22,355 nucleotides of DNA from Phoronis ovalis (Eukaryota > Phoronida > Phoronidae). Where the stretch lies: contig JAOXYB010088496.1 in assembly GCA_028565635.1 (NCBI GenBank), positions 1 to 22,355 of the forward strand, written 5' to 3'. Position 1 is the stretch's first letter. Each line of letters starts with the position of its first letter. Both the position numbers and the translations under genes were made by a program. Below are positions 19,901 through 22,355 of this stretch, one piece after another. The notes under the pieces were generated by a model. The model was not told the origin of the DNA. It made no database searches and saw only the letters and a list, made by a program, of their open reading frames with translations.

Positions 19901-20907
19901 AGCCAGCCAATGAAATGCTAGCAATCAATCAATGGCGAAATGTAGACTACATAGGTAACCAATGCCTCTTTGAATTTTTTTTGTGTATGCTTATTGTTAG
20001 TCTGTTTCACTGATTAATTGTTTTGAGAGGTCAACTTCTTAGTTTGTAAATTCCTGAATATTTTATAACATATGTATAGTTCAGAGTCATCCCTCTTAAA
20101 CTTGTTAGAAATTTGTTATTTAATGAGTTCAATTCTTTAGAATACTGGAATTTGATGTTTGTTCTAACGAACTTAAATAAATTGTAACCATTAGCTCAAG
20201 TGCACCTATATCTTAGTTATATTAGTCCCAGACGATGGCTAATGAAATTATCATTCTTCTATAGTTTGATTTAACCTTGGCAAGTAAAAAAATGAACATT
20301 ACTTTCTATTCCTTAGGATAATTGACATCATTTTAAAATAAACGTTGAACAAACAAATAAATACGTAATAGTTGAATGATGTACAAGAAGTATCGTTTAA
20401 TAATAACTCTAGCATTTAATTAGCGTAACTTTATAATAATAGATACCCGACTTGTTAAAACTGTTAGAAGAAAAACAACTAGTGCTATTACAAATTAATA
20501 ATATAATTAAATGAAATGGTAAACAGTCGTTTACTTTTTACAGAGTGTCCCAACATAACTATGCCCACTGGTGCTCCACTGCCATCAGAAGCACCATCTG
20601 GTGGTAGTAGATGTTTTACCAATGGTGATGATGTACTTGATAGTACAGGCATGAATAAGGTAACTATACACTTTTATGTTAGAATCAACCGATATGTTAT
20701 AATGTTATTATTATAGATAAGATGCAAGTCCCTGATGAATTTTCTGTCTTGACTTGGAACTTTACGAATAATTTCTTGAAGCTCCAAGCATACGTTCTAT
20801 TTTTATTTTTTCTTCTGATACCTGGTAGCATTTTATATGTCGTGATGCATGTACTTACCAATTATTTTTATACCAGTGGGAGCCAGTTTGTATACATAAA
20901 TTCTTAA
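4768..20907 (+). CDS. ABCG (White-type) half-transporter gene, 17 coding exons
   Basis: This is an ATP-driven membrane exporter of the ABC subfamily G with White/ABCG1-like architecture (NBD then TMD). Joining the 17 exons listed separately gives 2145 nt, 714 residues, with matching phases at every junction. The NBD shows Walker A GASGAGKST (114-122), QQDD Q-loop (160-163), signature ISGGEMKR (222-229), Walker B ILFCDE (242-247), D-loop SGLDS (250-254) and H-loop H279. The linker contains CPPNFNPAD (320-328) and an ICDNFA block (351-356) that recalls insect White. Six hydrophobic segments fall near 415-440, 449-471, 502-521, 528-548, 557-578 and 676-700. C616 and C638 lie in the TM5-TM6 extracellular loop, where ABCG proteins often have disulfides. 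NIT (618) and NFT (666) are possible glycosylation sites. The White-like length and motifs make a White orthologue plausible, but phylogeny was not run, so no symbol is given. The last exon is the least certain part. Confidence 0.93.
4919..6321 (+). other. Intron 1 (1403 nt)
   Basis: GTAAG...TTTGCAG. AT-rich; nothing coding or repetitive was recognised inside. Its last 21 nt may be exonic if the upstream acceptor at 6300 is used. Confidence 0.8.
6322..6468 (+). CDS. Exon 2: pre-NBD strand region (residues 51-99)
   Basis: It encodes the segment leading into the ABC domain, including [15 protein letters not shown], which corresponds to the first beta strand region (typically written as L.W.ni.v) of ABCG nucleotide-binding domains. 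The acceptor is TTTTTTTGCAG at 6321 and the donor is G|GTAAGG at 6469. A second acceptor (TTTGACAG) ends at 6300; its use would add exactly 21 nt in frame (seven codons, GANVFFA), giving a 721-residue protein. Either start for this exon is compatible with the downstream frame. Confidence 0.85.
7755..7845. repeat. GT/CA-rich simple sequence
   Basis: A (GT)n run at about 7757-7766 is followed by interrupted ACACATCAAACACATG-type CA-rich sequence up to about 7845. Ordinary microsatellite-like DNA within intron 2. Confidence 0.7.
7889..7946. repeat. Degraded 'TATATAGC...CAAAGCGCTTTACA'-type repeat
   Basis: TTGTATTTATATAGCCCTTT followed by AATCAAAGCAGCTTTACATA resembles a short repeat motif common in fish and marine invertebrate genomes (TTTATATAGCGC...CAAAGCGCTTTACA). 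The identification is from memory of the motif; the copy is diverged. Confidence 0.35.
8892..8940 (+). CDS. Exon 3: start of Walker A (residues 100-115)
   Basis: A 49-nt exon coding [16 protein letters not shown], the classic ABCG stretch ahead of the P-loop. The acceptor is ATTTTTACAG and the donor is GAG|GTATTG. Its last two bases (AG) join the T of exon 4 to make S116, so the intron splits the Walker A motif. Exact family match and both splice phases support it in spite of its small size. Confidence 0.92.
8941..9383 (+). other. Intron 3 (443 nt)
   Basis: GTATTG...TTTTGTAG, phase 2, splitting the Walker A serine codon. No internal features recognised. Confidence 0.85.
9384..9570 (+). CDS. 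Exon 4: Walker A lysine to Q-loop (residues 116-178)
   Basis: It begins with [15 protein letters not shown], containing the Walker A lysine K120 that contacts ATP phosphates, and runs through the Q-loop [19 protein letters not shown] (157-175), which couples ATP binding to the membrane domain. QQDDLF with REHL after it is typical of ABCG/White. The acceptor is TACTTTTGTAG and the donor CAG|GTAAGG. No substitutions are seen at catalytic positions. Confidence 0.95.
9571..10874 (+). other. Intron 4 (1304 nt)
   Basis: GTAAGG...TTTTATAG. It contains a GC-richer, coding-like block at about 9830-10490 (listed separately as a decayed ORF). The rest is AT-rich. Confidence 0.85.
9857..10465 (+). pseudogene. 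Decayed intronic ORF, 203 codons with two in-frame stops
   Basis: One frame stays open from ATG 9857 to TGA 10463-10465 except for TGA at 10043 and TAG at 10160, unusually open for such AT-rich DNA. The reading begins [20 protein letters not shown], likely an amphipathic helix, and continues serine/threonine-rich; SLSAE occurs twice (around 10010 and 10091), and a proline/serine/arginine-rich part follows. Base composition is GC-richer than the flanking intron. It is not in a splice context with the transporter. I do not recognise the family; a gag-like fragment of a retroelement or an inserted processed sequence are possibilities. Confidence 0.4.
10875..11045 (+). CDS. Exon 5: helical subdomain and ABC signature (residues 179-235)
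   Basis: It codes the alpha-helical subdomain ([18 protein letters not shown]) and the signature loop [20 protein letters not shown]. The signature contacts ATP in the partner subunit of the dimer. White and many ABCG proteins have GGERKR here; this protein has M227 in place of the arginine. The acceptor is TTTTATAG at 10874 and the donor GAG|GTGTGT at 11046. Phase 0 at both ends. Confidence 0.95.
11046..11822 (+). other. Intron 5 (777 nt) containing MITE copy 1
   Basis: GTGTGT...GGTTTTAG. More than half of it is the MITE at 11263-11691. No other feature is recognised. Confidence 0.85.
11263..11691 (-). mobile_element. MITE copy 1 (429 bp), non-autonomous DNA transposon
   Basis: The ends are imperfect terminal inverted repeats of about 30 bp: CCCGGAGGGTCACTTGTGTA at the left against CCCGGGGAGGGCACATGGGT (reverse complement of the right end), both followed by AAAGGGTGG-like sequence. 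The element is flanked by an exact 8-bp duplication AGTGAATG at 11255-11262 and 11692-11699. An 8-bp target duplication is typical of hAT elements, so this is probably a hAT-like MITE. It encodes nothing. A related inverted copy lies in intron 12. Confidence 0.75.
11823..11989 (+). CDS. Exon 6: Walker B, D-loop and H-loop (residues 236-290)
   Basis: It contains [13 protein letters not shown] (242-254), with Walker B aspartate D246, catalytic base E247 and the D-loop, followed by [18 protein letters not shown] with the switch histidine H279. All residues needed for ATP hydrolysis are present, so this half should be catalytically competent. The acceptor is TTGGTTTTAG and the donor AG|GTAATA at 11990. 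Confidence 0.96.
11990..14128 (+). other. Intron 6 (2139 nt)
   Basis: GTAATA...TTTGTAG. It includes a short tandem repeat at 13245-13325. No coding segment recognised; frames on both strands are short and without motifs. Confidence 0.85.
13245..13325. repeat. 29-bp tandem repeat, about 2.8 copies
   Basis: Units begin TTGACAGGTTG at 13245 and 13274 and TTGATAGGTTG at 13303. Each has CTG(C/T)TGGAAGTCTTGA or a variant as its second half; the third copy is partial. Minisatellite in intron 6. Confidence 0.85.
14129..14200 (+). CDS. Exon 7: end of NBD core (residues 291-314)
   Basis: A 72-nt exon coding [15 protein letters not shown] followed by TQGAFPFFE, the last strands of the ABC core (compare LLMAEGR.A.LG in insect White). 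The acceptor is TTGTTTGTAG and the donor AAAG|GTATGT. The entering phase (AG from exon 6 plus A) gives arginine 291. Confidence 0.93.
14201..14531 (+). other. Intron 7 (331 nt)
   Basis: GTATGT...TATTTTAG. No internal features recognised. Confidence 0.85.
14532..14634 (+). CDS. Exon 8: CPPNFNPAD linker (residues 315-349)
   Basis: It codes [20 protein letters not shown] and a charged stretch ending QLVE. The C-P-x-N-[FY]-N-P-A-D block marks the transition from NBD to connecting helix in ABCG transporters and is diagnostic for the subfamily. The acceptor is TGTATTTTAG and the donor GAG|GTATAT. Confidence 0.95.
14635..15230 (+). other. Intron 8 (596 nt)
   Basis: GTATAT...TTTGCAG. AT-rich; nothing recognised inside. 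Confidence 0.85.
15231..15320 (+). CDS. Exon 9: connecting helix / variable linker (residues 350-379)
   Basis: It codes [20 protein letters not shown] and then an acidic serine- and aspartate-rich tail. ICDNFA recalls the same position in insect White, which supports assignment to that branch. The rest is the hydrophilic cytosolic linker before TM1. The acceptor is TTATTTGCAG and the donor GCA|GTGAGT; both ends are phase 0. Confidence 0.88.
15321..15648 (+). other. Intron 9 (328 nt)
   Basis: GTGAGT...TTTCCAG. Several AG dinucleotides near the 3' end (15608, 15612, 15625) make minor alternative acceptors conceivable. Nothing else recognised. Confidence 0.8.
15649..15786 (+). CDS. Exon 10: pre-TM1 elbow helix (residues 380-425)
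   Basis: It codes [20 protein letters not shown] and then [15 protein letters not shown], the amphipathic elbow helix with the W.R.W....RDP pattern typical just before TM1 of ABCG proteins, ending VRIGQSI. The acceptor chosen is CTTCATTTCCAG (ends 15648), which has a good pyrimidine tract and keeps phase 0. An AG at 15612 would also keep the frame but follows poor context. The donor is ATT|GTAAGC. Confidence 0.9.
15787..16564 (+). other. Intron 10 (778 nt)
   Basis: GTAAGC...ATTTTCAG. It holds three diverged copies of a short repeat (15961-16200, listed separately) and an ATTATT-rich tract near 16315-16360. Confidence 0.85.
15961..16200. repeat. Three diverged copies of a CATCTTGAATCCAAAATGGC-like repeat
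   Basis: CATCTTTAATCCAAATGGTG at 15961, CATCTTGGATTCAAAATGGC at 16011 and CATCTTGAATCCACAATGGC at 16157 are each followed by a (C)CATGT(G/C)AAAA-type segment. Repeats of this kind are common in invertebrate genomes; here they lie in one orientation within intron 10. Confidence 0.6.
16565..16696 (+). CDS. Exon 11: TM1 and TM2 (residues 426-469)
   Basis: It codes [20 protein letters not shown] (TM1 end and first loop) and [19 protein letters not shown] (TM2), with the family pattern G.(I/L)Y...Q.....G..N..G.LF. The acceptor is TTATTTTCAG and the donor AAT|GTAAGT; both phase 0. The next exon has a duplicated acceptor. Confidence 0.94.
16697..17094 (+). other. Intron 11 (398 nt), enlarged by a tandem duplication
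   Basis: GTAAGT...AATTATAG. Its 3' half consists of a complete duplicate unit, including a second splice acceptor and the first 27 coding bases of exon 12. Without the duplication the intron would be about 226 nt. Confidence 0.85.
16775..17119. repeat. Tandem duplication (172/173 bp) across the intron 11/exon 12 boundary
   Basis: Copy A is about 16775-16947 and copy B about 16948-17119, head to tail. By eye they differ at only three substitutions near or inside the 5' half and one base in a T run. Each copy contains the acceptor ATTATAG and the codons for VFPNELPIF. Copy A then runs straight into the start of copy B (GGTTATCAGC...), while copy B continues into the full exon. Confidence 0.93.
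17095..17245 (+). CDS. Exon 12: VFP-E-PIF-RE loop and TM3 (residues 470-519)
   Basis: It codes [20 protein letters not shown], the strongly conserved ABCG loop with F..E.P.F.RE...G.YR.., then [20 protein letters not shown] and TM3 ending VYWMA. The acceptor is CAAATTATAG and the donor GCAG|GTGAGA. The acceptor and the first 27 coding bases also occur 172 nt upstream as a tandem duplicate; only this downstream copy continues into the complete exon. A MITE begins about 22 nt after the donor. Confidence 0.94.
17268..17709 (+). mobile_element. MITE copy 2, inverted relative to copy 1
   Basis: The sequence from CTCGGGAGGGCACATGGGTC to CCCTTTACACAAGTGAGCTG aligns along its whole length with the reverse complement of the intron 5 copy. 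Shared internal blocks include GGCTAAATATTAGCAAATAG (one or two changes), ATCTGATGATTTTTA and TTTTTAAACCTGCAAGT. It is more diverged at its ends, and I could not define a clean target duplication, so the boundaries are approximate. It starts about 22 nt after the exon 12 donor. Confidence 0.7.
18238..18286. repeat. Perfect 22-bp inverted repeat with 5-nt loop
   Basis: The arms 18238-18259 and 18265-18286 are exact reverse complements around the loop GCGAG. The core of the right arm, CCATTATAACTTTTCAATCG, is followed by further CCATTATA motifs at 18313, 18335 and 18355 (and CCATTATG at 18223), spaced about 20-48 nt. Transcribed as part of intron 12, the arms would form a strong stem-loop. Confidence 0.9.
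18507..18616. repeat. Mixed simple repeat (ATAC, CAGA, ACAC, ACAT)
   Basis: Runs of ATACATAC, GACAGACAGACA, ACACAC and ACATACACATACACA lie next to each other. A + strand reading frame through it is only a by-product of the repeat. Confidence 0.85.
18705..18719. repeat. Short (AC)n microsatellite
   Basis: TCACACACACACACA in intron 12. Confidence 0.8.
18913..18990 (+). CDS. Exon 13: TM4 (residues 520-545)
   Basis: A 78-nt exon coding [20 protein letters not shown] and NCAVSF, a hydrophobic TM4 segment preceded by the G-L-x-x...F loop typical of ABCG proteins. The acceptor is ATACCATTTCAG and the donor TTTG|GTAAGT. The split glycines at both ends join neatly to exons 12 and 14. Confidence 0.92.
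19270..19375 (+). CDS. Exon 14: TM5 region (residues 546-580)
   Basis: It codes [20 protein letters not shown] and [15 protein letters not shown]. The pattern GY.(I/L)S......A...GP....PF.LFGGFF.N is a hallmark of White/ABCG1-type TM5. The acceptor is TTATTTCTCAG and the donor GA|GTAAGT, leaving GA for glutamate 581. Confidence 0.95.
19376..19853 (+). other. Intron 14 (478 nt)
   Basis: GTAAGT...ATTCCAG. About half of it is the 121-bp tandem duplication at 19488-19729. Nothing else recognised. (Intron 13, 18991-19269, is 279 nt and featureless.). Confidence 0.85.
19488..19729. repeat. Diverged 121-bp tandem duplication
   Basis: The unit starting GTGGTAAAACAGCAAGGCAC at 19488 recurs as GTGATAAAACAGCAATGCAC at 19609. 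Both continue through AGTAATATTTA(A/C)C, AAGAAGGG(T/C)TCT and GTAAGACAAC(C)ATGGCA. The divergence by eye is clearly greater than that of the exon 12 duplication, so it is older. Confidence 0.85.
19854..19954 (+). CDS. Exon 15: re-entrant extracellular region (residues 581-614)
   Basis: It codes [20 protein letters not shown] and [14 protein letters not shown], matching the S.P.Y..W..Y.SW...(A/N)E...(I/L)NQW pattern of the extracellular re-entrant helices between TM5 and TM6. The acceptor is TTTTCATTCCAG and the donor ATAG|GTAACC. Confidence 0.94.
19955..20543 (+). other. Intron 15 (589 nt)
   Basis: GTAACC...TTTTACAG. AT-rich; no internal features recognised. Confidence 0.85.
20544..20659 (+). 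CDS. Exon 16: extracellular loop between TM5 and TM6 (residues 615-653)
   Basis: It codes [20 protein letters not shown] and then [20 protein letters not shown]616 and C638 are candidates for the loop disulfide seen in ABCG proteins, and NIT at 618 is a possible N-glycosylation site. The G..VL pattern after the second cysteine matches the family. The acceptor is ACTTTTTACAG and the donor AAG|GTAACT. If the following intron were retained, translation would end at TAG 20714-20716. Confidence 0.88.
20722..20907 (+). CDS. Exon 17: TM6 and C-terminus (residues 654-714), tentative
   Basis: It codes [20 protein letters not shown] and a hydrophobic stretch [20 protein letters not shown] taken as TM6, ending at TAA 20905-20907. 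NNF followed by a hydrophobic helix is where ABCG TM6 belongs, and the total length then matches White. Reasons for doubt: the intron before it would be only 62 nt; the in-frame acceptor GATAAG is weak, and the stronger TTATAG five bases earlier breaks the frame; the usual F-R-x-x-x-Y of TM6 is absent. A similar coding stretch lies downstream at about 20940-21170. Confidence 0.6.
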   Translation: MQVPDEFSVLTWNFTNNFLKLQAYVLFLFFLLIPGSILYVVMHVLTNYFYTSGSQFVYINS

Positions 20908-22278
20908 ATCAGAGCTAACTGTGTAGTTCAACATACAGGTTTTGTTATGTGGTTATGTACATGTTAAAGAATTACATAATACAAAAAAGAGCATCTACAT
21001 CTTTACTGAAGCCTTCTGCTTGGCCCTGGAGTAGCTCCTATGCGTATTCGAATAATAGTTATACTACAAACCAGTCTTATAGTTTTTATACTACAGTTAT
21101 GTTATTCATTGGGAAAAACAGCTCTCACAGATTTCATGTCATCACTGGCAAGCTGGGAAACCAGAATTAAAATTCGACACGCATAAAACTTCAGATGATA
21201 AATAATGATTTAGTAAAAAGATTTATAGAACAAGACCTTTAATATTTGTAACTAGTTTAAACAATCTGGCTAATTTTGTTAATGTTATAAGCAAAAAAAG
21301 TGTCAGATTTTTTTACTTTGGTTGCAGAACTGCATATATTCTGCTGGCAAATATGTGAGGATTCTTGAAATACATCAACTGCAGCATTTTCAAATTCCAC
21401 TGCTACAGCAACCGTAACTTTGCTTTTTTGCACTAACAATGTTTAAAAGTATCACATGATGATTCTATCACCTTGGGCTATCTAAAGAATTATTTAATCA
21501 ATTATCGTATGTTATGTTGTTTTACAAAATACAAACTCTCTTGATTTAGAAAACACATTTTGTCTTCAGGTCAGACCAGAAAGAAACCTTGTTAACAGAT
21601 GGGACCGTTTTAAATTTTGGCATTTTTGCTTTAATTTTTTTGATTAAGTTTTAAACTTTTTTTTAACACTAAAAGAAAAAACCCAACTGACTCAGTTTTT
21701 TATTAGTTGAGCCCTTTTTTTTTTAAATAAAAAAGAAACAGCTTTCCCTATTCAGTTTTTTAGGGTTTCGTGCATTAGACATACATTTTTTAATGTTTCG
21801 TGACAAAGTTTTATGCTACAATGAAGAAAACCTAGTCTAACAGACATACACAAAGTTGTGCATAGGAAGTAATCCCAAATCTGTAGTTAGTTCATAAATA
21901 GTGTTTGTTACATTTTTGGTGGCAATAGTGGATTTTCTTTCTCTTTGTTAGTTAACACTGAAGTGTCATGATTCAAGTTTTTTTATGGTCTTTTTCTATT
22001 TCAATTTTTTTCTGAAATTTGACAAAATAAATACACCCATCCACAACAAGAGATACAAGATGTGAAGATGTGACATAAACAAAGGTCATTCAACCAGGCA
22101 TTTAAGATTTGGACACTATATAAAACGTAAATTAATAAGACCAGTGATAACATGATGCATATTGCATATAAATAAGTGCTACATGACAGTGATTATATTC
22201 TTCATAACACTTTCCGTAATCAGGTTAATACAGTTTGCATCAATGTACAACTTTTACTTATTATAGTAATAGCTGCAA
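20908..22278 (+). other. 3' UTR and downstream sequence
   Basis: After the called stop, a reading frame at about 20940-21170 resembles a second TM6/C-tail (see findings). Candidate polyadenylation signals are ATTAAA at 21166-21171 and AATAAA at 21726-21731 and 22026-22031. Long T and A runs occupy 21600-21790. No other gene is recognisable; the - strand frame at 21257-21439 has no motifs. Confidence 0.5.
21726..21731 (+). terminator. Candidate polyadenylation signal AATAAA
   Basis: First canonical AATAAA after the stop codon, about 820 nt downstream. The surrounding A/T runs mean it may be a chance match; ATTAAA at 21166 and AATAAA at 22026 are alternatives. Confidence 0.3.
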
Positions 22279-22355
22279 CCCGGGGGGGTGGTCAATATGA
22301 AAGTGGGTACGCATGTTCCAACAAAATTTCGCGTGAAAGGGTATGTTTTTCGAAC
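22279..22355 (+). mobile_element. Start of a third MITE-related copy, cut by the window end
   Basis: CCCGGGGGGGTGG followed by AAAGTGGGTACGCATGTTCC and AAAATTTCGCGTGAAAGGGT resembles the first 80 bases of the intron 12 copy (GGGTACACACGTGCGAAC, GAATTTGTGTGAAAAG). It has the same orientation as that copy. The remainder lies beyond the window. Confidence 0.5.

Overview
The window is eukaryotic. It carries one intron-rich protein-coding gene on the + strand, interrupted by AT-rich introns with GT...AG boundaries and scattered with transposon-derived repeats. I see no bacterial features: no operons, Shine-Dalgarno sites or long uninterrupted ORFs. The strong AT bias, introns mostly of 0.3-2.4 kb, many small palindromic (MITE-like) repeats and a White-type ABCG transporter point to an invertebrate animal. 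A marine invertebrate such as a hemichordate is a guess; the sequence does not settle the phylum.

The gene runs from an ATG at 4768 to a TAA ending at 20907. I assembled 17 coding exons by matching splice phases. They total 2145 nt (714 residues plus stop), and every junction keeps the frame. The product is an ABCG-family half-transporter (subfamily G, White/ABCG1-like): an N-terminal ATP-binding domain, then a six-helix membrane domain. The nucleotide-binding domain has Walker A (G114-T122), Q-loop (Q160/Q161), signature ISGGE (222-226), Walker B with DE at 246-247, and H-loop H279. The linker has the CPPNFNPAD block (320-328). Half-transporters of this family work as dimers. In insects White pairs with Scarlet or Brown to move pigment precursors such as tryptophan and guanine derivatives; which substrate applies here cannot be read from sequence.

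Region by region: 1-4767 is non-coding, with a foldback repeat (1812-2012), a possible tRNA-derived SINE fragment (about 1165-1226), GC-richer repeat remnants (2340-3240) and a cluster of direct and inverted repeats just upstream of the start codon (4187-4390). 4768-20907 is the transporter gene. Its introns hold a decayed 203-codon ORF (intron 4), two inverted copies of a roughly 430-445 bp MITE (introns 5 and 12), a nearly identical 172-bp tandem duplication covering the intron 11/exon 12 boundary, a perfect 22-bp hairpin (intron 12) and several tandem repeats. 20908-22355 holds the 3' UTR and downstream sequence, with candidate polyadenylation signals and the start of a third MITE-related copy at the window edge.

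I found no wholly new molecular system. The observations most worth checking are the duplicated splice acceptor of exon 12 (use of the upstream copy gives a premature stop), the inverted MITE pair around exons 6-12 (a geometry that can favour circular RNA or exon skipping), and the uncertain C-terminus, where a second TM6-like coding stretch lies downstream of the called stop codon.
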